From Agelaius tricolor (lineage: Eukaryota > Chordata > Aves > Passeriformes > Icteridae): DNA of 64,000 nucleotides. Shown here one piece after another: positions 26,196 to 40,500 of this stretch. How positions within the stretch are numbered: the first letter of the stretch is position 1; every line of letters starts with the position of its first letter. The notes under the pieces are model-generated. The model saw nothing but the letters and a program-made list of their open reading frames with translations, was not told where the DNA came from and searched no databases. A program made the position numbers and the translations under genes. The stretch is from the NCBI GenBank assembly GCA_023055355.1, contig JALJCS010000001.1, positions 100,301,381-100,365,380 on the forward strand, written 5' to 3'.

Positions 26196-29100
26196 CTGTA
26201 CAGAATTGCAACAGCAATTTATCATCTCTTTGTATTTTGGTTAAGGCAATAATTTTAACAAAAATAACCCCCATATACTTACAATATACTATCAAAGTAT
26301 TAATCTTATGGCATTTGAATTTGTTCTGCTTGTCATGTTAAACATAAACAATACTTAAAATCATAAAAATATGTATTTCCAGTATTAAAAGTATGACTTC
26401 AAGCACTGCCACTTAAGATTGGTTCAAGTACACTATAACTTCCAAACAGAGAATATGAGACAGATAGGATATCTAATCTCATCAGAATCAGCACGGAAGT
26501 TAAACATCAGTCTAACTCAGCTACAACATGGTAGCAGTGGTAGCAACGTATAATAGGGAAAAAAAAGTAAACAGAACACTTGCAAACAAAAAATCTCCTC
26601 ATCAGTTTGTATCAGACATACTTCTTCCAAGATTTACCAGGAGCAATTTCAGAAATGTTTCCCTCATGGCATACTATTACCCATCTCCTCACCATCTATT
26701 TTGTTCCATATAATGGCAAAAAAAAAAAGAGTTCTAGCTCATTCTATCTTCATTTTGGCCCGGCCTATCTCAAAAAGAAAGATTATGCACTGATTTTTAT
26801 AACTAAGATAAACTGATATAAGTAACTCAGGTGTACACAGATCAAGTGAGTGCCCTTTCAAGACCTTTTCTTCCTTGCCCATCTATGTTTTAAACTTTCA
26901 ATGTATTTTTTTGTAAGGAACTTTGGAATACTTGAGAAAAAAGATAAAAACAATTAAAATAATGAAAAATACTATTTTAAATTGAGAGTATCAATTTGGA
27001 ACTTATGCCTTCTACCACAGTCTACTTGTGTGACTCAGTTTACTGATATTGAAACCTACAAAGCCTCCTGTGTTAGAGAAAGAAGGTAGCAGACATAAAA
27101 CAAGGTTGTTAAACACTAATATTTTCATCTTTGAAGTATCACCATAATCTAGCAAGGGGAAATAATTATCTTTTCAAGGAAACTATTATAATAATACTAT
27201 AGAAAACTCATTCCATATTTGAATAAAATAGCATTTTTAAATTTCATTTCCTCTTATTGCCAACTTCTTCGGGTAGCGTTATGATAATAAAATTCCAAAT
27301 TCCAAGCTGTACTTACCAGGCCCATCAAAAGGCACAAGGTGATGAGGGACTTTATCTGAGGAACCTAAAGGGATGAGGTACAAATCTTTCACTTGCTTCA
27401 TATTATTGGCCGCTACACCATAACGTTTTCTACTGCTGAAATAGGCGAACAGCAATGCATAGGAGATCTGATCTTCTTCGGTTACCGGGGTAAAGCGAAC
27501 CACGCAGATCTCCTGTTCACAGAATGAGAGGGAAAAAGATGGTCAAGAATATTTTTCTGTGAAATGTTTTTTTACTGACTGCTCTTTATTTAAAAGAACG
27601 GTGCTGAGGAGAAAAAGCTATGCCAAAATGGCAGAGAACAGAAGAGACAGAAGGAGCAGAAACAGTGCCAAAATAATTCAGAGCTAGATAAAACAAGTAG
27701 AAAGCACTTAGTATGAAAAAATTAATTGAAGTACATGACAAAAGAGCCAATATTTTAACAGACAACTAAATAACAAGTTTCAGGGAAGCTTGCCAGCTTC
27801 CAATTAATTACTCCACTCTCTACCCTTAACATTACTAGAAAGCTGTGTTTTGTAGTCTGTTGTGTCCAAGACGTCCATTAATAATAGTGGAAGATGAGTA
27901 TTCAGATCCCAGAATTATGCCCAAAGCCCAGCTCAGGAGCTGATGCTGTCTGAACAGACTGGAAGATTGGACAGAAGAACCTCTGCAAAACTGAGATGGC
28001 ACCTAAGCAGGCTGAAATAACAGGCTAAACTTTGTCAATGTCAGCAAAGGCAAAATGCAAAATCTTGCACTTTGAGCTGAAGTAACCCTATGCACCAGAA
28101 CTGGCTGGGGGACTGACTGGCTGGAAAACAGCTTGGCATAAAATGATGTGAGGATCCTGGTGGACAAGCCCAGCATGAACTGGTGATGCATCCATACCAA
28201 GAAGGCCTACTGCAATCCGGGTGTCAGAATCAAAGCAGTCAGCACACCAAGGGAAATGGCTATTTCTTTCTATGCAGCAATTGTGAGACACCACCTGGAA
28301 AGGACTTCAAGTTTTGGGCTCCCCAGCATAAGGACAACTGGAACACAGTGGGACAAGTCCAGCAAAGAGCCACTGAGATGGTTTTGCACAATGTAACACT
28401 ACTGAAAAAATTGAGATGTGGAGTGGTATCCTAACATTTCTGATGAGTTACTGTGAAAAACAAAGACAGGTATTCTCAAACAGCAGATGACAGTTTAAGG
28501 TTAGGTAGGAAAAAAAAAAAGCCAGCAGCTGCCACCCATCCCATTCAACATAACCATGAGATATTCCTAACGTTCACATATTTTGCAAATGTTTCAAAGA
28601 GAAATAAACTAAGTATCTTTAGGATGACTAAGATGCATATTAAACAGCAAGTCTTTACTAGGTAAAATTCTTACCTTGGTCCCTGAAGCTTTGATTTTTT
28701 CTACATAATCCCAGACAGTGTGGGGAGATATCCTGCCACCTACTTGAATACTATCAGGTAAATCCTATGAGAAAGGACAACAGAAACGTGAATCCAAATA
28801 AATCTTGTGCTATGTCCTTCATCCAGTATTTGTTTCATTAAATTCAAAACATACTTAGTTCTTTTATTTCTTAAGTTGTAATTTTAAAATATCAGTAGAA
28901 GTTACAACAGAAGAACAAAATTAAATTTTGGACATTTTAGATTTTCAGTATGAAGTTACCAATACATAGTAAATTAGTTATCATTCAATACTGTTCATCT
29001 AAACCTTGCAAAATTTATCCTTTCTGGTAACATTAATGGCAAACATAACTGTACTGTGCTCTGGGAACACTCAAGCTATCCATCACATCACACCACAATG

Positions 29101-32100
29101 AGAGCTCCACATCTATGTTCATAATAAACTTTCAAAATCTTCATCATGAGGGGAAAATATAACCTACATGTGCATGTATATAAAGATGTAAATTCTTGGA
29201 TACTACTGAGTTCACTGTTCCCAAGCAAAATAAACAGACTTTCAGAAAAATAATTCTTTTGGAATAAAATAGAAGAGCTTTGAAAAATGTATGATACTCA
29301 TATAACAATCGTTTAGTATTAAGGATTACTGCATGGCCTGCACTTCCCTGAAGATCTACAGCAAAGTAAAGACCATCTTATTAACAGAAGACCTAAGTTC
29401 TTTTAATTAGAAGGCTGATGCATCCTGTGCAGCTCTCAAGAAGGAAAATTGTGCCTTATGAGCTCTCTGATCTTTATTTTGTGACACAAAGACAACTATT
29501 ATAAGCAGTTACATGCTCTTCCAGTCTTTCAGACACAGAAGAGAATGTTACATGATTTTTTTTTCAGGGACAATTGAGTCACAATGCAAAGTTAGGACCA
29601 GAACTGCCACCAGATGGGCAAAAAAAAACCAACAAAAAAACTCCATTACGCAGGTTTTTGTTATAGATGGGAAGATGAACAAGAGGTTCATGTAATGACT
29701 AATGCTTGACTTACAAATATAGACCTTAATCAATGTCCTCCCACTAATACTTCATTCAGTAAAATGATCATGCCTCACTGTCTTCCATCATTATACTAAT
29801 TATAGCCTACAAGGTAAGTGAGTTGGTAAAATTAATAAATTAATTGTTCATTAATTCTTTTCAATAAATATAATTACCTCTGTTAAATACTCAAAGGAGC
29901 CAGAAACTGGATAAGCCTTAATAACAAATTTTGCTACGGAAGGCATATTGATAAAGCCCTTCCAGATGAAATTCAGTCGTGCCAGAAACAGACTTTCACA
30001 TTCCACAGTACCAGGCGTTTCTGACCTAAAATAAAGGACAAACGAAAAACCCACTCAGTTTACAACATGATACATCATGCAAGACAGGGTAAATCCTAAT
30101 TTTTCTTTATCACAGAAATAAATACTTTATCACAAGTATTATAAAGAATTTTCTCTTTCAGTTAAGCATACTGAAGGGTTAAAGAAAAAAGACAGGCAGA
30201 CAACCACATTTCTTATCTTCCATTGGAGTAGCTCTATGGTACAGGAATAGTCAGATGAGCAGCATATTAATTCCCTAGTCAATATTTTTTAAAAACAGAG
30301 AAGTTGTTTATTCTGAGAATTATCTATAATTCTCTATACTGAAGAGGACACAAACACACACAGGTGCTGCAGAGCCAGAGAGATGTTCCCCTGCCACAGG
30401 TAAAAGATGAAAACACACTGCCTGCTGGCCTATACTGCTTTCCTAACTCCTACATTTTGTGCCACCACTGTCTGTCCACCACCTGCATGCCTGTGTCACC
30501 CTACTCTCTCTTTGTACCACAAGCTGGCTCCTCATGTCTTCTCATCTATGCACCACTTCCACACTTTCTGTGAGTGCCTCCTCCTAATTCCACCTGTAAA
30601 AAACTGTTTTTCCTGCCTTTGAAAAAAAGCCTCAGTTTTGTCAACAAAGCAGCTGAAAAAATTAATGGGATGACTTAAATAATTTCACAGGAGAGTGTTT
30701 CTCAACCTGAGAGTTTCCTTATGAAAAAGACTACACATTTCAACATTTCCCAACGTGTTGCTATCAAAATATTCTCGGCATGTTATTAACAGTTTTAAGC
30801 TGCCCAGTAGTACCACATGCAGTAACACTGTAACCTATGTTTATTTCTGTTGACACTGGAAATTACCTTGAACTTGCTGTAAGCTATTCAAAAACCAAAG
30901 TTCACTATCCTTGGTAAAAGATCACACTGTCCTGATAAAGGCAAAATTTCAGTATGAACTCTGGTTAATTCTAAATAATTGGGAGTGGATGTTTTTCTCG
31001 AAAAGCCTCCCTCACACCAAAAAGAAACAGCCTCATAAACTGCAATTTCCTTTTTAGTGAGTAGCAGAGTGTGGAAGAAAATGAAGAGAGAGCTGACAGC
31101 AAATACAGCAAAACATCAAACAAGCTGCTGTTATGCTGTTACCTGCCATTTCTGGAAAAGCACTACTTTGGAATTTCAAACTAGCCTGAATTATCAGTGT
31201 AAATGCTCTGTTTAGAGCAGTATCAAATTCCCCAAATTTATATATACGCTTATACAAAGACACGCTTATTTAAATGCAGCACAATATGTACACTACATGT
31301 CTTAACAGCAAAAGGCAATATGAAATTTATATACTGATTTTTTGTAATATAATCTCTTTTTAAACCTTGCTGCACCAGAAAATATTGGCTTTTTGGGAAA
31401 AGTAAACTATGTGGTAATTAGAAGTTTGAAATCACAACAATATATGTACTATTATGCATATAAATGAACAGCATTTACTCCAGCAGAGAACTCCATTCTA
31501 AAACTGTGTACGACTTCAAGTACCCAAATGGATTAATGAAACACCATTAAAAAAGTAGCTTTAGACATAATAGCTTAACAAGATTAATAATGTCTTTCAT
31601 TTAAAAATACTGTTTCTACAGCTTGTATTACTTTGGGAGAGGTGTGAATGACTTTGATGAGTCTTGCTTATCATCTTCCAGTAATTCTGAAGCTAAAATA
31701 CTTGATGTGGAGGAGAGTGCGTCTGCAATGCTCTCTGCTTCATTGTCGGACTGCTTCCGTGCAACCCCAACAGACACCTTCACCTTCTTCCCTGACACAT
31801 CATCAGTAGGTGGTGCCATTCGGCCTGCAGGAAAGAAAGCACAAGAGGTTTCATTTTTTATTAGAGAAACAAAAAGAGGACCTCCTCTGAACTTCCTCTG
31901 AACACAAGGAAGACACACCAAAAATACTACATATTGCCACTGAAGTGGGATAGGATACATATTTACACATATTTGACCCTGCAGAAATTATTACACTGTA
32001 TATGTTTATACAGTACTAAACATAATTTTTGGCACTGCGATGGCATAGGATAAAGAAATGAGGAATCAACAGTAGTATGTACATCCACCATAGGGATTGC

Positions 32101-34554
32101 ACTCTCTGAAGCTGTTTTTTTAAAAGAAGACAAGTTTATGCCAATAGACTACCCTTTTAATAGTCTCTTTTGTAAATGATGAAGTAAAACATTCCTGCCA
32201 CAACTTTGTCAGCAAACTAAGTAAAAAACCACATTTATTTAAATTCTTGAGGTATATTGAGATTTATGACTGAAAATTATAGAAGTGCCATCTATTTATT
32301 TTCATGTTCTTTCCCAAATTACCTATGCAGATTTTGCAGTTTAGATCAAAGAGATGATTTTTATGTTGACTTGTAGTGTCCGGAGATGCAGATTCATTTA
32401 TTTCTTTATCCTTTTCAGCTTCTTCTGACTTCTCAAACAACTTCGTATTAGGTTCCTAAGAAAAGTCAAACACATTTCAGTTAGGCTTTTTTAATCCCTC
32501 TGTTAATATTCCTAATATTGTTTAAAAGTTTTATGGCATTTTCCTCCCTTCAGACATAAAGCTCTTCCTTCAGCTGTATAGCGAAAAATTCTATCAAAAA
32601 AATCTTCAAATTCATTACAATAACTAATTCTCAAATATATTAAGGTACCATTTAGAATATTTTCTAATTTCTACTACTGCCAGAATTCATCATACAGTCA
32701 CAGACACAACATTGAAGGAAAGAAACCAACAAAATCACCAGGCCAAGAAGTCAGTAAAGATAAAAGAAAAACTATCAGATAATTATAAACTTGAACAACA
32801 GAATCATAAACAAAACACCTCACAACCATATTGCCTATGTACTGAACATACTGTAGTGCCATGCTTTCTTTCCTACCTGAATTTCCATTACTTCCTCTTG
32901 CTCTTTCATTGGTGTCTCACTTTCAATTTCTATTTCTCCTTTGTGAGTAATTTTTGTAATTGGTCTTCTTTCAACCTCCCTCTGCTCTTTCTCAATCATT
33001 TCAATTGTCTGTGAAAACAAGTAGTTATGTGTAATTACTCCCATACAGTAAAATTTGGAAATTCAAAAATATAAGAGATAACGGTATTGCAATTAGAGAA
33101 CCCTCTAGGAAGAAAAGTAATGCATTCTTATTTTGCAAGTGTCAAGTAGTTTCATAAAGGAAACATGGAAGCAGCCTGTCTAACTTCTCCTACAGTGTAA
33201 CAGCAAGGACTTACCAGGAATGCATTTAAATAAGTTATAAAGCAAACCTTCAACACTGACTTAAAATACTGGTAATTCTGATTTCCCAAGAGCTAAAGAA
33301 AGAAATACATCCATTATTTTCCCATGATAATAGCGACAATGTAGGATATAAATATATGCCAATTTGTATAATTTTTCAACATTTTGTTTTTAGTACATAA
33401 ACCTAATGCTTCATCTCAAGAAAAAACTTAAAGGTATTTTTAAAAGTAATGGAGATGCTAATTGCAATAGCACTGCTGCTTTGCTTTCCTGCAATAAAAT
33501 AAAATATAAACCATTATTTCTAATATTGCCTCTTAAAGCACATTTCCATTTCTTACACCAGGACAAGGTTATGTTGGCTGTGCCAAATATTCTCAAGCCT
33601 AATTTACTAAGGAAACAAGCAGTCTATGATTGCTTTATCTGTCTGAAAAATACCAACAATACTTATGAACATCGTGGGGAAATTGAAAAAAAAAATTATT
33701 AAGTTGCAGTCTCAATGCCTTGCTTAAATAGTAACATGAAAAATACAGTCAAGTGGTACATCGCTATTTATTTTACATGTTTCTAAAAATTTTGAAGCAT
33801 TTCTCTGGAATAATTAGGACCCTTCAGCAATTTTTTGAGCAGCATACACTTTTTTGGGAAGATATTTCTCATAGCAGTGGAATTTTATTTTGCATGGTCT
33901 GTTTTTAGAATTTCTCTGATGTATATAAAAATAAATGTAAAAAAGTTCCACTACAAAGATGGGCTTTGGAATAGCTACAGAATACACAAACTTTTCATGC
34001 TTTCTAGTCCCTTGAAACAAGATAATCAGCAAGTGTTTTTCCACAGAAAGTAGCAAAAAGTTATCATGATTCATAACCAAGTCTAGCCACAATGTGCAAT
34101 GACAAGGAAAAAACACAGGAATTACTACTATTGCAAAGCACACTGCATCCCACTCCACTAAATTAGTTATTACCAAACATTAATTCCAAGCACACAGATG
34201 AATTTACACTACCCAAACAATGTGCTTTTAGATTTTATGATGTGGAATATAAATACCAAAGATCCTGTCAACATAAATCCAGACTTTGTAAATTAGAAAA
34301 TTTTTAATGGCCATTTCTAAGCAGCTGCAGTTATCATCAGACTAAATGCCCAATAAATGGAGCTATGTCTAACAAAAAGGAATTTTTTATAAAAATACAG
34401 AACCTCTTATTCCTGTTTCTCCTTCTAAACTCTCAGCACAGTACACAGAGTGACGCTCTGCTTTGAGAAGTCATGCCTAAACTAACCTAGTAAACTTCCT
34501 ACACTTGGCTTTCTTTTGCTGCCTGTTTTTTTGTTTTTTGTTTTTTTTTTCTTT

Positions 34555-34595
<41 letters not shown>

Positions 34596-37500
34596 TTGTT
34601 GTTGTTGTTCGTTGTCCCTTTAGGCTGCTTTTCCAACTGGCAGATCAGGTTTTCAGCTCTGGATTTACTTTTTGGGGACTGATTTGTAACACTTCAGCAG
34701 TAAATTAGAAACAACACCAGTTTGCTCCCGTTTGGTTTGTCCAGTATCCGTTTCTGCCTGTTTAAGAAACTCGTGTTTGTAAAGCTCCAGCAACAACTTT
34801 AAAATCTTGTGGAAAATAAGGACAAAGAAGCCTTCTTTGAGACAGAAAGAAGAGCCAGCAGCAACAAAGTTGCAAGGCAAAGGAAAGTGCATGTTTGCCT
34901 CCCCTCAGAAACTGACTACACTCCTTTCACTTCTGTCCTGACAACATCTTTGGGTTCTGAGTACTTAATGAATAACAGAGATCCTCCTGCTTGGTTGCAA
35001 CATCCATTCTGTTCTTTGGGCATACACTTAACCTGCAAACAGAAGTTACACATGCTTAGGCTGTCAAATAAACAACGTAAGTTGACAAATCTCACATGTC
35101 TGTTTTCTCTCTGTCTCCAAGCAGCCAGCTCTTTGGAAGCCAGTTCTTCTGGGCTCATTTTTATTAGATGATCTGGAGTAACCTCTCCTTTCAGTACTTT
35201 CTTAAATAGTATCTAGAAGAAAGAAGAAAAGTAACTGTTGCTATCAAGACAAAAATAGCTCACAGCAGGAAATAAATCAGAGAAGTAACATACAACATGC
35301 TCTGTACAGCTAAATGGAGTGGGTTTGTAATTATCTCCTCTCCAGGAATCAGTACTAGATTTTATAACATAAAAAGCTTAATTCCAGAGCTCCATTTATT
35401 CTACATAACAATGTATCTACACATACCCTTAATGATTAAAAATATAATTAACTGCTGTTTCAAAAGAGAAAGACTTTATGCCCACTGCAGCAGAAACTCA
35501 GACATTTCACAGTTTTTGTTTTTAAAGGTGCAAATCCTCTGCATTACACAACAAAGAGAAGATGCCATCAAAGAGGATATCTATGCTTCTTGCCTAAATG
35601 AAGTCCTAGGGTAAAAAAAAGACAACCAACTACTTTAGCAGTATGAGCAAAGAGAAAACAGAAGTTAACTGTTAGATGAAAGTTAAGATAGAATTCTTAC
35701 AATTGGCTCACTGTAATGGCAAAAAACTATAAACAAAGTGACTTGATCAGAATAACTGATAAAGAACAAAAGACAGAAGCTGAGGAGGAATGATGTTAAA
35801 TAATGGGCTCACAGAAAGCAGAATAGAGAGTGAAGACCAAGCTTGAGAAATCTGGGTGTGAAAAAGCACAGTAAGGAGATCTTTAACAGAAAAAGAGTAG
35901 GTGTAGTAAACAGCAAAGAATTATGGGGGGGACAGGAATATCTAAATAACATATCAGTGGTAAAGAGAAACACAAACTTGGCCAACTGTATCTACTACAG
36001 CTTGAAACCAAACAAAAAAACTGTACACTGGGAGCAAGGAGTTGGAGAATTGATGATGGGGAAGAACACAGAGGACACTCAGTGCCCAGGAACAAACAAC
36101 ATCAAAAAACCAAGGAAACCCAAAAAAAACCTCAAACCAGTTAAACTGCAGGAGGGTTGATAACATTTCTAGATTGAAGATTGTTCCTTAAATCTACAGC
36201 AAATCAAGGACTTCTGCAAAGGACAACAGACAAATCACACATACATTATTTTTAGGATCTTTCAGATTGAACATTAAACTTCTGTATTTGTTCTTATACT
36301 TCGCGTCAGTGTCTCGAAAAAAAGAATATAACTCTCTTTCAATCCTTGTGGCAACTTTTGCTGCTCTCTCCTCAGGAATCTTTAAACTGGAGTCTGTCAA
36401 TCTATAAGAGGACACAATGGCAAAAATTACAAAATGCATCCAAATAATTAACAGTTTTTCCTTTGCCTTCCAAAGGAAAATATTTATAAATACAAATAAA
36501 TAATTTCATTTCTTGATATATCTTTACCTTTTCATAAGAATTTCCTTAAGAGACTGCTTAACACTTTGTCTTATCTGATCAGCAGATGGCTTGGAAGCTG
36601 GCACAGCTGGCAGGTGTGTTGCACTACTGGATCCCTTCTCATTTTTCTTTTTCTTAATTTCTTGTTTCTCATGCACACCTACCAAAACACAGTTAAAAAC
36701 TGTAAAATAATCAAGTAGGTTTATTTAGAAATTTTTGCTGCTGATGGAATTATTTTAATGAAATTTTATTTTTAAACTGCTAAGAATTGATCCTCAAGAA
36801 GAAGGACTGGACCCCTAGGATGGATGGTTTGTGTTTGGTTGGGGTTTTTTTCTTCTTTGCTTTGGATTTTATGTTACTTAGATTAACCCAGAACAAAAAC
36901 TTCCTTAGCAGAAACAGGGGGTTTGCCCTTTGATTTGCAGTATTTTCATCTGCACCAAATAAGGATGACCAGTGCTCATTAGCTTGATCTTAAGTATGAT
37001 TTTTGACTCTAAATTTTTGTAACAGCATAGATTCATTTTTCAATGAACAAACTAAGAAATAATATACTATGAAGCACATATAAGCATAATAAGCTTTACT
37101 TTAAAATATCATTTTACATTAAACTTAGCATTACTGCATCTGATAGCCATCAAAATTATTTCAACTATAATCTCATCTTCTGATTCAAGTAACATTCAAG
37201 GTCATTGTAAGGTTTGTGTCATAAATAATTCAAATAATGGATAAGTCCATTATTTGAATTATTAAAGAAACCTCATTAAAGAAAAATTACTAATTTTCAG
37301 AGAGTCAACTGAATGCTCATTTGTGTCAGCATGTGAACATGTCACAAATTTTGAGCAGCACCCTTCAATTTAGGGAAGAAATGGGAACTAAGTAAAATTA
37401 ATTTTTTCATCTTATAATCAGAAAAAAAAAGAATATATTAAAGATTGATAAAGATTTCTAGAATGCACCAGCACTGGCAAAAGACCAGAAGAGCTAAGTT

Positions 37501-40500
37501 ATGTATTTTTAGACAAAAATTAAAAGCTTGAGTTTCAGAGTAAAAGACACAGTTCTCACACAAAATCTCACTAGCTTTGCTGCTGATATTTCAGTCCCAA
37601 ATAACAACAACTTCACATTATAATGACCTTAGAAGAAAAATGCTTCCTGGAAGGGAGCTAGGGAGAGGAGAAAGGTTGCTGGAGGGTAAATATGTCCCTT
37701 CAACCTTTAGAACGAAGTTTAGATGAAAATCTGATGACTCAGCAAGTAATATAATGTCCCCTCTGAAATGAGTTGACAAGATTGTCAAGTTGTTAATTAT
37801 TATCAAAAGACATCAGTAAGTCAAAATATAATTTATATATGTTCTATGCATATAAAGCATTTCATAGTATTTTATGAAAGAGTATTTTAAAGTCTCATAC
37901 AATATAAAATAAATTTTAATAGAGATGTCTGTGTATTTTTTCTCACACTTTTGATCATGTGAGTATCCTCTACTATTGAAACAGAAACATACATCTATCT
38001 AGGACACATCTACCTACTAAATAACTCTGAAAAAAAATTGAGAAATAAAGATCATAAATGTTATGGAAACAAACAGCTCTTCCACTATGGAACGTGATTT
38101 GAAAAACTGATGCTATGAAGAAAGGCATCATCCTTCACTGTACACTGATGTGAACTGCAGCATGGAGGACATTCCCAAGCCTTGGTACCTGATTTTGTGG
38201 ACCTTTCCATTGTACTAAGGGATTCTTTACTTGTTTTTTCATTTTTATCTTCAGGGGACCGCCGAGGAATTGCAGTAGTTTGTGATCCCTTCCGAGCAGG
38301 AACATGCTGCCCTTTTTTAGTATCTGAGTCTCTGGACTCTGGTAAATTCTTCCCATCCCCAGATTCCTGAAAGAAACATTTACACATGTTAGCATCTACT
38401 GAATGCTACAATCAACCTCTACATAATTACCACGTGTTTTTCCCATTTTTTCCTTTTTACACTGTACAATGTATCCCCTGGATGTGTGTCACCATATAAT
38501 TTTCTAAAGAATTACTGAACAATATCCCAAATTACTGCCAAGCATTGCTTAACAATCTCCTTTAAATATTGGCTCAAGATACAGCACAGAGAATTTGCAT
38601 TTAAGCTCTGTGTTGACAACCACTAAGTTTGCAGTTATTTTAAAAAGTCAGGGATACCGATGAACATTCCTTAACCAGTTTTAGCCACAAAGGTCAGGGA
38701 TGTTTAGAAAGCATATGTAAATTAAAAAGAACAGTTTATATTCCAGAATTTCAATACTACTACTCAGAAATAAGACAGGCTTACTTATGATTATGTTATC
38801 ATGAATATGACATTATATACTAACAAACTGAAGAATTGTCGCAATAATCTTTGTAAATTATCCTTTGGTTAGTAAAATTAGACAAAAAGTAGAAAAACTC
38901 CAAACAAAGCACTAGGCATTCCTTTCTATATACAATCTGAAATAAAACCAATCAAAAACTAAAACACTGTTGCTGTATTGTTTCCTGTTTTGTTTTTCTG
39001 CAGCTCATAATACATAGCAAATTGACAGATGTCCTATTAGAAATCTGAAAGAAAAATGCACTAGGTTCTTCACCATTTCTTTGTACACCTGTATATATAG
39101 GTTTATATACACATACAGGAGTAGGACTTCAATGATCTTTATGTGTCCCTTCCAACTCAGGATGTTCTATATGCATATGACATTAACTTATCCCTGCTCA
39201 ATATAAAAAAAGAGTTTAGCAATACCCTCTTGAAAGAGTCAAGCCACCTAGAAGACGAAGTAACTTTGCAAATAATTTAAATTAGATTCACAAAGATGTC
39301 TGAAATATGGTCTATAAATTGGCAACAGCACAGGCAGAAACCTTCTAACCTCAGAAATTAAGGGAACTTAAAACATTAAATAAGACTCACCCGTCTGAAG
39401 ATTTTGACTTTGTGCTTCCCAGTGTCCTCCGTTTGCTTTGTTTTTTCAGTCGCTGTATTTAGATTACAAGTAGGTGTTTGCTTTGACACCCCCAGTTTTT
39501 CACACTCAATTGCTTTTTCTTCTTTATGCTCAAGTTTCACTTGACTATCTGGTACATTTTGATCAAAGCACTCCATTTTTTTGTCTTCTTCAGCACAGCA
39601 TTTCACACACACATACTCTTTATCTTCTTCACCCATCTGCTGTGCTTGAGAAAGGCTCAGCCCAACACAATCACCATGAAACCAATCATCACATCTACCA
39701 CAACCTACCATAAACCTGAAAACAAAGTAAGATAAAAGTCAGTGAAAACTGTGAAAGACGACTATGACAGAAGATACAGCACCTTCAGCAGGATATATCA
39801 TAATTGCTTTGATCTGTGCATCTCAATTATTTGTTCTTACCTAGTAAGTGATTTTCTTTGGTGCTTTACATCCATCTCCAGCCTTACGACATGGTATGGT
39901 CTTCCCAAGAGTTTTTTTTTTCCTTTTTGCTTTTTACAACAGTCCAAGAGACTATCAAACCTCACTGTGTTTGTGTAACTTGCTTCCAAATCCTACCAAG
40001 CTTCTTTTCAGATTACTATCAATGTTCTTATGAATGTTAAAAAACAAAACCAAAAATCCAGCAATTCTCAGAAACAGTCAATTTGTTTGAAAATACTTGA
40101 AAATTTTCTTAAAAGATATTATCCTTGCTTTCCTACAAATATGATTGTCATCATTCATCACAAACACATCAGCAGCTGCAATCGTCCACAGCGGTATGAG
40201 GTATTTAAATGTTCTGACAAACACAAGGGGTATATCAACCTATTCTAAATTAGTTGGTATCTTACATCTCATTCCTTAGACCATTATTACTAAATTATTT
40301 CTAGCAAGCTGCTTTTCATTCTCTTTACTGGTGAATATGGGGCCAGGAGTTTGGCTTCCAAAACCACCAGTCTAGCTTGCAGTGACTGTTTTTGTTTAAA
40401 CGTGGTACACACTTTTACACTACTCTGCCATTTTATTCAGAGCTAAGTTATTTAAAGAATGCTTCAAACACCAAAATGACTATCTTTTAATGGACACCCT

